DNA from: Aquilaria yunnanensis
Lineage: Eukaryota > Streptophyta > Magnoliopsida > Malvales > Thymelaeaceae
Direction: 5' to 3'
Length of the DNA stretch: 64,000 nucleotides
Assembly (NCBI GenBank): GCA_039654915.1
Contig: CM077599.1
Coordinates: 3,164,501 to 3,228,500 of the forward strand
The position numbers and the translations under genes were made by a program. Below are positions 22,574 to 32,629 of this stretch, one piece after another. Each line of letters starts with the position of its first letter. Within the stretch, counting starts at the first letter, position 1. Under the pieces are notes generated by a model. That model was not told where the DNA came from. It saw nothing but the letters and a program-made list of their open reading frames with translations, and did no database searches.

Positions 22574-25500
22574 TATTTTTCATTTTTTAAAATCATCATC
22601 CAATTTATATTCTTTGATGCTTCATTACTCCAATTTTTTGTTCATTCAGTGGTCTAACCATGTGCTAGTTTGTTAACTTGTTAGTTACAGTTTTTTTTGG
22701 CGTATTTAGTCTTATCTCTATCAGCCTATAGACTTGAATACTAGATATATATGAGATCTTTAAAGAATATTTCCTTATGTTATGATATCATAAAGATTGA
22801 AAAATACGTCAGGCTTAGAATTAAGTCAAGTACCCCTCATTTTTCAATATTATATTTCATTATCGACTTATAGTTAATGAAAATGCCTTGTTATAATAAA
22901 AAAGGAAAAAAGATAAGTAGTATTCACACTCACCCACTCACATGGATACAAAACTTATTTGAAAAGGTTTCCACTTCAATGCTCAATTATAATTCGAGAA
23001 AATAATACTTTCCTTACTAGACATAATATTTTTGAATGCACTAAAAAGATAAAAGTATGAACACATTATTATAAATTATACTCTTGTTTCAATGGTAACA
23101 TAAAAAGATAGCCAGGGGTGGCTTCTGTGACTAATGATAATCAATTGATCATCAACATTCATTTTGTACACTTTACATATGAATAAATGAAAGGACAATA
23201 AAATTGTTTCAGCGAAACTCTTGACACATTGTATTGTTTAATTCACTTTCATCAAACTCACTTGATGATTTTTTTTCTGGTTATTTGGCTAATGATTACT
23301 TAGAAGAATAAATACTCAAATATCAAATTAGGATTTGGACTAGAGTTAAGCACGTGAAATAGATGTCTTTATTTCTTTAGTTTATTTTTTCTTTTAAAAA
23401 AAGGGAAACAGGGATTGAGCAGCCGAGCCCCAGTGGCGAATTATCCAGTTTTTAATTACACGTTGTATCGGGGTTGCCATTTGGGTTTAGAGATGGATGG
23501 CCATGAGCCCATGGCCCAATGTTTTTCTGAATTCAATCATCTAAAGTGAGAGTTTCGTGTTCCCATTAAACAACTTTTTGTGTTCAACTAACCACAAATC
23601 AATTCCATCGGTCTCTTGTCTTTTTAGATGGTGTGACGTAGATTTACGAATAAGATGGCTAAATAATTGATGCAGTGGACTGTGCACATATATCCAACAA
23701 ATTTAAATTTTTAATTTAAATTGTATGACAGCTATGTTTCAATTATTTTAATATTGTTGATATTTTTTTAACAGGTATTGATGTTTAAAATGTACAAATT
23801 TTCATTTACAAAAAAGAGAATACATTTACAGGTGATAAAAATTGAGAATTTAAAATGTCAATTAACTATAAATTAATATTAGATGGATTGAAGTTATTAA
23901 AAAATGATTATTGTACAGTTTAAACTAATACCTTAGAAGTTATTGTCGAATAATGAAAAAAGAATAGAGAACAAAATGTAAACTTTAAAAAATAAAAGGA
24001 TAAAATGTAGGTTGGTTTAAACATGGGGTTATTGTAACTTTTTTCATACTATTACTAGTCCACTTCGAAAAATCAAGATTCTCATATGATTTATCTCAAG
24101 TAATTAAGATTGTGGGTTTAAATGGTTCAGTCCTTCTCACACAATCTTTTTACCCTATTCCATTTATATATTTTTTTCTTGGGTTAGAATGTCAGTTTTT
24201 TCTCTAAATGCTTCATCTGTACCGTGTTTAATGAATCATTTGGTTTCGTGAGAAGATCAAGAGGGCGAACAAAATTTATGTGCTCTTTCTGCATTTGCCC
24301 TTGATTCTTGGGACGGATTCTTGCATGTAAATCAAGAAAATTGAAAAGGTGCATATTAAAATAATAATTTAAAGGATAATATGATAAAAATAATTTGTTA
24401 AATAATAAAATGTTTCAAGATTTGTTACTGCCACGAATTTAGTAAGATTTAGGACAGGTGAAGATTATGATAACAGAGATTACAAGAAAAATTAATTATG
24501 TTCTAAAGTTTATCATACACTTGATTTTATCTCACGTAATCCCAAATTTCGATCACAAAAACGAAAAGTTTCTTGTAGAAACCTTATTTCAACTCGGTCA
24601 TAATAAAATGTAGGTTTTATGCTGATGACCCAACATGGTTATTAACATTAGGGATGTCTTCCGAGGTTCCGTATAACAATATTTTTTCATTTATTTATAC
24701 CTATTAGTTTAAGAAAATATTTCTGGAAGATAGTGTTTAAGAAATTAAAATGTCTTAATATTCATCTGAAAAATAAGATATCATGAAACATTTGGTCGAG
24801 TAATTGGAGATCACATGTGCCCGTAAACATAATTGGCTGTTTTCCTTTCCAATTTAAAAAATCACTATTTTTAATTTTATTAATTTTTATTTAGAACTAA
24901 CTTCATTAAACGGTAATCATTTGAATAAAATTGTTTACTGAGCAGTAATTAATTTTTTTTCCATACCTAAACTAAAAAAAATTTAGAAAAAGAATATTTT
25001 AAAAATGCATTTGGGGTTCTTAAACTATATATAAAGTTTCAATTGATATATAAATTAAGTGAAAAACTAGCAAAATTAAAAATAACGTGTCAAACAATGC
25101 TGTATTTAAATTCTTTTATCTACAATTCAAGTTCTAAATTTCTCTATCAAACTCTCATCCAGTTTCTTCCGTTTGGTATAATTCTAAGTGAAAGACAACA
25201 TGAACTTGAAACAGAAAAAATAAGGTGAACAGAACTTCTAAAAGAAGAGATCAAAGAAGGTACCCATGAAGCACATGCATGTATTATGTCGTCTAAAAAA
25301 TTATCTGCCTTTTAATTAATGGAACAAATTCTCCTATCATGGAATTCTTAAAAAATAAATAAGTAAAAAAAACTTCTACCATGTCGTATCATAAGATTTA
25401 TTTGAATTTTTTTTTAAAAAAAAAACAGCTTCAAGTGCAAGGATACAGAATAACTATAAAAACACTTAGATGTCCTAATCACTCTAACAAATGTCATGGG

Positions 25501-25746
25501 AAGTGAGAAGTCAGGAGTTCGTCTTTTGTCTCAGTTACTTTTTTATATAATGTTGTTTAAAATTGGTTCAGATGTCTTTTGTGTCCTGAAAAAATAGACA
25601 TTTTTCCTCTTATCCTAATTAGATTTGTAAATATGCTTCTATGTATGGAAAAAAAAACACTTAGATAAAACAGTACTTTCTAGCAATTTTTTTTTTCCAT
25701 TTGAATTTTCATTTTTTGGGGGTAAAATTTTGAACTTCATCATTTA
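22574..25746. other. AT-rich intergenic region, nothing recognised
   Basis: More than 3 kb of AT-rich sequence with only short chance open frames. I see no coding similarity, clear inverted-repeat element or microsatellite of note. Confidence 0.5.
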
Positions 25747-27071
25747 GGAAAAATGACAAATAAACTACTAATTTGTTGTGGCCCGGTCCGATTCACCCAT
25801 TAATGTTTTTATCAAGCCAAATAAAACTACTCCTATTTCTGATTCAACCCGATTCGGCTACTTCTGATAAGATCGGATAATGAATTGGCTGACAAGATTT
25901 GAAGAACTCCACATCAGATCAGTCACACCCTCTTTTCTTTCTCAACCATTTCGATTGCCCTTTTCAGTCATCATCTTCATCACTTTATTCCTTTTTATTT
26001 ATCTCGGATTGTTGTTTTACATTCATTTTTTTCATCCAATTTAGCTTCAAATCCTCACTTGACATGAAACAACAGTTTTGCATGCGGTCATTCAATTGGT
26101 ACGCTTTTGGGTTCGATTCATATATTTGGATTGATGGTTCATTCGGTTGTGTTCAACGATTTAATGTGTTTTTTGTTTGTCTAGGTTTGTTGCTCGTGTA
26201 ATTGATTTCTTATGGTGTAGAATTTACCATGATCGTTGGACTGTACAGTTGATTGGCATTTGTGAATTGGCTGATTATGTATTTTTTTCCCTCAGTCTAA
26301 GATAGACATTGAGGAATTGGTGGCTCGGTGCAATAACAGTAGAAGATTCTGATAAAGGAAGTAGTGGTGCGGTATTTCCAACACCCATTTTTTCCGAGCA
26401 AGTACAACAAAGAAATAAAATCGCTAAAGATGGAGGTGGAGAGGCTGCTGATGAAGATAATAGAGAGCTGGCAAGATCCTTGACCCTCATGCTTTTGGCC
26501 ACTAACATCCAGTGGTAGAACAGAGTTCGCGCGGAGCTCAATCACGTCTACAATAGCACCACCCCCTTTGTTCACCATCTTCCTAACCTAACTCCGCTCA
26601 GTACCCTAGCTAATTAATTTCTTGCACCTCCATCATTACCATCTCATCGACTAGTAATTCTTGTACTACTCGACAACAAGGCGAATGAGGCTCTTTATTA
26701 TCTCTACAGCGATGTTGAGGAGACAAATGGGTTGGTGTTGGATTTGGTGGCGGCGACGGAGAACTTGAGATTGAGCCGAAGACGCCAGAGGAGGCAGTGG
26801 ATGAAGGAGGAGGAAAAAATGCATTAAATAGATTTATTTTTGCTAAATAATCAATCATTGCCCACACCACCTGATTAAATAGTTTTTATTTTTTCACATA
26901 ATCATCATTCAACTGAATATTCTTCATTTCCAACATTATACTCGCTTATTTAACCACCAATAATTTATTCAGGTTTATTTTAAAATATTAGCAATTTATT
27001 CTGCCAAAAAAAGAGTAATGGGTGAATCGGGCTAGATCTAAAACATTAGTGGTTTGTTTATGATTTTCGCC
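25747..27071. mobile_element. Mutator-like TIR element close to the CDA1 promoter
   Basis: The left end GGAAAAATGACAAATAAACT aligns with the reverse complement of the right end, GGCGAAAATCATAAACAAAC. Both continue through CACTAAT/TACTAAT and the shared phrase CCGATTCACCCATTA, about 85 bp strongly and more weakly beyond. I could not find a convincing target duplication, so exact ends are uncertain by a few bases. The interior (26.3-26.85 kb) is GC-richer, with chance frames on both strands. No transposase is seen. Confidence 0.6.
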
Positions 27072-27117
27072 AATGTAACTTGGCATTTTACTGGGTCGTA
27101 AATTTCGAAGCACTGGA

Positions 27118-27130
27118 GGTATTATATATC
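27118..27130 (+). promoter_or_regulatory. Probable TATA box of CDA1
   Basis: GTATTATATATCG lies about 135-140 bp upstream of the CDA1 ATG and is followed by a pyrimidine-rich leader (TCTCTAGCTCCACTCCTCCC), a usual plant promoter and 5' UTR arrangement. Confidence 0.5.
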
Positions 27131-27262
27131 GCCGCTCCGTTCCTTCTCTAGCTCCACTCCTCCCACCTCAATTCCGTGAAGTCTCCTCCGCGACACACTC
27201 TTCTCCACCTCTTCTCAGAGATTCGATCCTAAAGGGTTCATCCCGTCGACCCTTTCCACTAT

Positions 27263-28189
27263 ATGGACCCCCCCAGATTCGTAATTGAGTCCGCAGAGGC
27301 CGAGCTGATGGCCAAACAGTCCGGCACGACGGTGCACCAGCTCCTTGCCACTCTCGTCGAATCGGCCCAGAGTGTAGCACGCGTTCCCATCTCCAAGTAC
27401 CCCGTCGGAGCCGTCGGCCTTGGTTCTTCGGGTCGGATTTTCTTCGGAGTCAATATCGAATTCCCGGGTCTCCCCCTCCACCACAGCATCCACGCCGAGC
27501 AGTTCCTCGTCACCAACCTTTCCCTCAATGCAGAGCCCCGACTCGAATGCTTCGCCGTCTCCGACGCCCCCTGCGGCCATTGCCGCCAGTTCCTCCAGGA
27601 ACTCCGCGGCGCGTCGGACATCAAGATCCGGATAACCAAATCCGAATCCCGGAACCCGATGCTTGAGAACGGGAACACTGAGCAATTGTACCACTCCCTA
27701 TCGCATTTCCTGCCCCACCGGTTCGGACCGGACGATTTGCTGGAGGAGGACGTTCCCTTGATTCTGGAGAGCCAAGAAAACGGGTTGGTCTTATCCGATT
27801 TCTGCAATGGAGGTATCGGCGGCATCGCGGAGTTGAAGTACGCGGCGCTGGACGCTGCGAACATGTCCCACGCGCCGTACAGCCGATCCCCGTCAGGCGT
27901 GGCGCTGATGGATGCGGAGGGGAGGATATACAAGGGATCTTACATGGAGTCAGCAGCGTTCAACCCGAGCCTGGGGCCTTTGCAGGCGGCGTTGGTGGCG
28001 TACGTGGCGAGGGGCGGGGGGGGAGGGTACGAGAGGATCGTGGGAGCGGCGCTGGTGGAGAAGGCGGACGCGGAGGCGGCGGTGAGGCAGGAACAAACGG
28101 CTAGGCTGCTCCTGCAGTGTATTGCGCCGAAATGTGAGGTGAAGGTGTTTCATTGCGCTTCTGGGTCCAAGGCCAAGAACGGAGTGTAG
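27263..28189 (+). CDS. CDA1: Cytidine deaminase, single exon
   Basis: Deaminates cytidine and deoxycytidine to uridine and deoxyuridine in pyrimidine salvage, in the cytosol. One uninterrupted exon encodes 308 residues, close to the 301 of Arabidopsis CDA1 (At2g19570), which is also intronless. The N-terminal catalytic domain has HAEQ (His77 zinc ligand, Glu79 proton shuttle) and PCGHCRQ (Cys104 and Cys107 zinc ligands). A second, catalytically degenerate deaminase half follows (about 180-300), with ALDAANMSHAPYSRSPSGVA, as in the dimeric plant and E. coli type. The ATG at 27263 is the first in frame after the leader. Codon use is GC-rich compared with surrounding DNA. A Mutator-like element ends about 190 bp upstream. 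The catalytic residues are complete, so I expect a working enzyme. Confidence 0.95.
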   Translation: MDPPRFVIESAEAELMAKQSGTTVHQLLATLVESAQSVARVPISKYPVGAVGLGSSGRIFFGVNIEFPGLPLHHSIHAEQFLVTNLSLNAEPRLECFAVSDAPCGHCRQFLQELRGASDIKIRITKSESRNPMLENGNTEQLYHSLSHFLPHRFGPDDLLEEDVPLILESQENGLVLSDFCNGGIGGIAELKYAALDAANMSHAPYSRSPSGVALMDAEGRIYKGSYMESAAFNPSLGPLQAALVAYVARGGGGGYERIVGAALVEKADAEAAVRQEQTARLLLQCIAPKCEVKVFHCASGSKAKNGV

Positions 28190-30495
28190 AATAGAGCAGG
28201 CAGCAGGGTTATTCCATCGATGGGCGATTCTGGTTTTTGCTCCGTATTCATGTCCATAGCCATAGGCATTTGTAATAATGAAATTGCTCCTACAAAACTT
28301 GGTACTGCTGGACTGTGATGTGCTCTATCGTTACTACAGTACTTACTAGTAGTATACCGACTGATCAGAGCTTTAAAACTTTATATTACTCCCGTGTACG
28401 TGTTTTTTCTTGTCAGTTGTCTCCTTGGTAATTGGAAAGGCCCCTTCTTTGCTACTCATCTGTAATTTGAATCTCAGCGGTAAATATCGCACATCAAAAG
28501 CTAAACAGTTGAGTTGATTGTTTACCATACCTTTATGTTCGGGTTATCACTCAGTAAACTTACCAAACTGCAATCGTATGGCTGTAGAAGATTGTCAAGT
28601 TGAGATTTTTCCAGAAAGCTCATACGTAAGAAAAATATAACTATCCAAATTATTATAGAAAGTTCATATGGTATTACACGCCATTTTTTTTACTTACTAA
28701 TACTCTAATATTATTAGAAAAATCAAGTTTTTCAATCCAAAGTTCAAGTCAAAAGCATCTTAATCATCTAATAGAACACATAAAGCATCATAGCCAATGA
28801 CACTATCAATATTGTTTTCTTCCAAGTTCATATCTTCATCTTTTTCTCTTACCATTTCATTGATCATTTTAGAAGTCAATCTCATTTATACAAATACTTC
28901 CGCTATCGTTGACATTTTTTTCATATACAGTTATATTTATATGATTTTAATAGCTAAAGTTGTCAAATTTATATTGAATGATAGCAGTCGAGCGACAAAG
29001 AGAGTCCAACAAAAAAATTAGAGTTATCTTTAATTTTTTTTGCCTTTCTAAACAATAAATGGATTAGGTTTAGTTATATAAAGATTGACCTAGCCACAAG
29101 AATTATACATATATTTTCGGTTTGCTATCATTTTTAGCTCAATTTTAATAAATTTAACCTAATAATATAGAAATGTAAAGTTTTAACATTTTTAAGTTTC
29201 TAAAACTAAAGTTAAGATTATACTTATTTCTATCTAAAAATATAAATTTCTACTAAGAATTGAACAATTTTTACTTTTAAAGTTCTAGAAACATATAAGT
29301 TACTAAGACTCAAGTATAAACTTTTATTAACGAGTATCTAATCCTCTTACACGTGAAGTTGAGCTTTTGTTGATTAACCTTGAGAACTTAATAGTGGCTC
29401 GATAGGATAGGGGCACCCATTTGGGCGCAACTTGTGTACCACCAAATGGAGCCAAAACCCAAAAAGCAGATGTGGCTGCTAGTGCTTCTAAAAGCTTTGT
29501 TTGGTAAAGTGACCCAACAAAAATGGCATTGCTTTTGATGTTTTCTTCATTCATAAAAAATTGAACCAAATTGATAGGCTACATAAATTGATTCGACGGA
29601 GAATTACCTTTCTTTCTTTATTTGCTTTAGCCTTGTCATTCTTGGGGAAATTGATATTCAGTTGCAAACAACTTCATGTCAGCCCCAAATTCTATCGACT
29701 AGGTTAATTGGCAATTTATGGTGCTTTGTTTTTCTATCATCTTGGATTTGGTAGCTACCAGGACCTCGTCCAAGTGAAAGAAAGTTGAAGGAATCTCTGG
29801 TCCACAGCAGACAAGCTTTTGCATCGAATTCTGATAGGTTGTTGCTTTCTTGGGTTATTGATGCTACCGTGGAGTTCCAACGCTTCAACTTCTTTCCAGA
29901 CAAATTGCTCTCAAAATCAATGGTTCTGACCTGTAAATGTTGCCAAAGAGTGGATCTTTTTCAAAGAAATATTAATGTTAACCTGCTTCTTATCTCCTCT
30001 CAAAGTGCCACAAAAAGCATACCCTTCAAAGTGAGAGCTTTAAAGTGTTGATGCATGGACGGATCTGTTTTGGTTAGTCTTTTTAGGATTAGAGCTTCCA
30101 GAATGTTTTGATTAATCAGCACAAAGCTGTGGAAAATAGTAACCCCACTTACTGTGGTGTGAATTCAAGTTATTTGGCCCATAAGCAGCCAACTACCTGT
30201 ACATGTCTGGTCGGGACAATATGAAGGGTCATAGATCTTGTTAGACACAAAGGGCTATGGCGTCTAGCTTTTAATCTTCACAATTTCTCCTCTTCCTATC
30301 TTCCCAAATCTAAATTCTTAGCCAAGTCAGCAAGGGATTCTTTCAATGTAGTCTTGTCCAAAGTTTTCGGCCGAGGTCCTAAGAGAACTGCTCTTCCAAC
30401 TTTCATCACCCTATTTTTACATTTCCTATCCCAACTATATTCTAACAGAGTTTGGATGTTTTCATGTGAATGCAGCAGACTAACAGTAAAAACGA
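28190..30495. other. Intergenic region between CDA1 and the PRA1 gene
   Basis: The first 150 bp is CDA1 3' UTR with an AATAATG-type signal near 28274. From 28.6 to 29.3 kb it is AT-rich. At 29.41-29.52 kb a small sequence with CCATTTGG and CCAAATGG and opposite GGGT/ACCC-like ends may be a tiny hAT-type MITE, weakly supported. The 29.68-30.05 kb part has an 88-codon plus-strand frame and an overlapping 74-codon minus-strand frame; neither resembles a known protein. Confidence 0.4.
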
Positions 30496-31086
30496 CTATG
30501 CGGTATCAGTAAAGGAAGAAGAGGCAGGATGTTTCAGCGGCTGGGCCGCTGGTTCACAATACCCAACCCTTTCTTCATCGTAAAGAAAAAGTAAATCATC
30601 AGTACTCCTAAGCACTGCATGAACCAAAACTATTGCTGCCCCGACAGAGAAGGCAATAATGATGTTAGCCTTCACAGTTGCATGAAAAAGCACCGCGAAA
30701 GTGAGCAGAAAAAGAATGGCTGCCATGACCTTGTCATTGATCGTGAAGCCACATATCAAGAGAGGCTCTTCTCTTAGAAAATAGAGGAACATCCAGGCAG
30801 CTATGATGACAAGGAAGATCAACAATGCAATCGGCCTCATGAGCAGGCTAAGGAAGAGGATGCAGAACACAACGATGAGGTAGTTTGCACGAAAAAATGC
30901 AATATTGGTGCTGATTCTCTTCAAGGCAGAGGTGAATGATGGAGGGACGTTGATGGATTGAATCCCGATCACCTCCTTCCATGGCCTTGGTTCACCGAAA
31001 CTTGTTTTGGTTTGATCTCTCGTGCGTGAAATCGAGTTTGGAGCTGCTGGTGATGGCTGCTCCGGAATGGTCCCATATGTTGTCAT
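30496..31086 (-). CDS. PRA1 family protein, clade F, single exon
   Basis: Prenylated Rab acceptor-like membrane protein of 196 residues, thought to act in vesicle traffic between ER and Golgi. It starts MTTYGTIPEQ, typical of the F clade. After a soluble N-terminal part with RPWKEV (34-39) and the conserved NIAFFRANY (61-69), it has two hydrophobic hairpins (about 69-104 and 119-157) separated by the REEPLL turn, and a short acidic C-terminus with the DDLLFLYDEE segment. This is the standard PRA1 layout, and PRA1 genes in Arabidopsis are usually intronless as here. It lies 438 bp from the stop codon of the next minus-strand gene, which precedes it in transcription order. Intact by inspection. 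Confidence 0.92.
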   Translation of the reverse strand: MTTYGTIPEQPSPAAPNSISRTRDQTKTSFGEPRPWKEVIGIQSINVPPSFTSALKRISTNIAFFRANYLIVVFCILFLSLLMRPIALLIFLVIIAAWMFLYFLREEPLLICGFTINDKVMAAILFLLTFAVLFHATVKANIIIAFSVGAAIVLVHAVLRSTDDLLFLYDEERVGYCEPAAQPLKHPASSSFTDTA

Positions 31087-31524
31087 CCTCTCTGGTGGGG
31101 GTTTGCTGGGAGGTCATCAACAGCAAGATGGGAGCGAATGCTTCACGATTTTCATCCAAGATTAAACAAGTTTGTTATTGACTGGGTTTAATTCCAGAAA
31201 ATAAGAGAATGTTTGATAACACACATTTCTGTGCACCCTATTTTCTTCCCTGCTGTTATAACAGACAACCCGTGGAAGTTGGAGCAATAATCAAATTACT
31301 AAACTTAGAGATAAAATTTAGACCCACCAAAGGTGACATAAAGAAAAGCCACAAAGCCTCTGCGATTTCAGCTGACCAGTATATATCACATGACAAAAGA
31401 TTTTTTCAACCAATTCTGTACCAGCCTAAGAAATGAGAGTGAGCTAGACTCACAAGTACAAGAACATAAGCATTGAGCAAGCATCTGTGTGAAAGAGGAT
31501 AACCATTTATGGGCTGGAGGCCTT
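31087..31524. other. Spacer between EMB2752-like gene and PRA1 gene
   Basis: 438 bp that must hold the 3' UTR of the upstream gene and the promoter and leader of the PRA1 gene. No further gene is seen. Confidence 0.5.
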
Positions 31525-32041
31525 TCACTGGCTGGAATTGGGGGGCAAGGCGGCCTCTCCTCTATACACTCTCCATGGTCCTCCATAGAATTTGGGCGGC
31601 ATCAATGGCACTGCTTCCCCAGGATGCTCTTCCCAGTACTTCTCCTGCTCCAAAACCAAGAGAATTGAACACTGAAATGAACAACCTTCTGTCCCTCCAA
31701 CATTAACATTGAAAAGAAATATGGTCGATAAACTTCTCTCCTCTGACCCAAATTTCTCGACCTCATTATGGTTAAAACATCGATAGGGTACACAGATTTA
31801 GAAAAACAAAAGCCGCCGAGACATCCCAGGTAGAAAACCCTAGAAAATGAAGAGTTACCTTGTAGAGTTGCTCGGTGATGGCGGCGCCAACCACGCCGGT
31901 GTAAAAAGCTGAGACGTAAAGAACAACAAGAGGAGTGAAGGATTTGGGTCTCCGATAAGGCTCAATCATGTCCCATAGAAGTGTCCGCTCCCATTTGGTA
32001 TACACATAATCTGCATATTTTCTCCACAGATACGAAGCCAT
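31525..32041 (-). CDS. EMB2752: Small single-span protein, EMB2752-like (two exons)
   Basis: Exons 32041-31859 and 31644-31525 join in phase 0 (AAG|gtaact ... gcag|GAG) to give exactly 100 residues. It starts MASYLWRKYADYVYTKWERT, followed by one hydrophobic segment (about 38-54, TPLVVLYVSAFYTGVVG), then the conserved TEQLYKEKYWEEHPGEAVPL and a PWRVYRGE end. The short, basic-aromatic N-terminus and single span suggest an organelle inner-membrane protein, possibly mitochondrial; this is inference. I assign it to the Arabidopsis EMB2752 (At4g29660) family from memory of size and neighbours, since that gene adjoins ACHT2 there as here. Molecular function is not known to me. Confidence 0.8.
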
Positions 32042-32629
32042 GGTTTACCTGGTCTGCTCCAGAGTCTAGAAGACCAGGAAGGGTCTCCGTGTCAATTTCA
32101 GTGCCTTACTCGGAAGAAAAACATAAACAAACCACTATACTTTATGATTTCGACCACTCTAGTCAGTACACTTTCTGATGTGTATTTGGTGTACCATGGG
32201 TTTAAAGGAATAAGACCAGAAAGCATCATGGAGAAAACGATTGTCCCTTTCATTTTTCTTAATAATTTACCTTAAAAATTCTTATCCCTTTCATTTTTCT
32301 TAATAATTTACTTTAATATGTTTCCTCTGTTAACTTATATGTATATTTATATCATTGTCTTCACCCATTATGATGCCGTAAAAGCTCACAACACAAAAAT
32401 TTACTTGACCTAGAATAGAATGTCATTTCCACGGTATCATTGGAGTCCCAAGTTATACACTATATCACAGCCGCAGAAAAAGAACCCAAAACGCCTAGAA
32501 ATATCTGCAATGGTATTTCGTCTATTGAATGAGAATGCCTGCCAAATATACAGAGCTTAAAATGCTGGGAACATTTTCCTCACTTGAAAGTACATATGAA
32601 TACACATCTATAAACAATAGCTCCCACAA
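32042..32629. other. Spacer with a 41-bp tandem duplication
   Basis: Separates two minus-strand genes. It includes two copies of a roughly 33 bp phrase, TCCCTTTCATTTTTCTTAAT and on, starting at 32244 and 32285 (period 41). Otherwise it is unremarkable promoter and 3' UTR sequence. Confidence 0.7.

Noticed and set aside
27215..27933. Two long minus-strand frames opposite CDA1
   Set aside because: Shadows of a GC-rich exon; CDA1 has complete motifs on the plus strand.
29411..29520. Tiny hAT-type MITE
   Set aside because: The GGGGCACCCATTTGG and GGGTCACTTTACCAA ends are only loosely similar and no 8-bp duplication was found.
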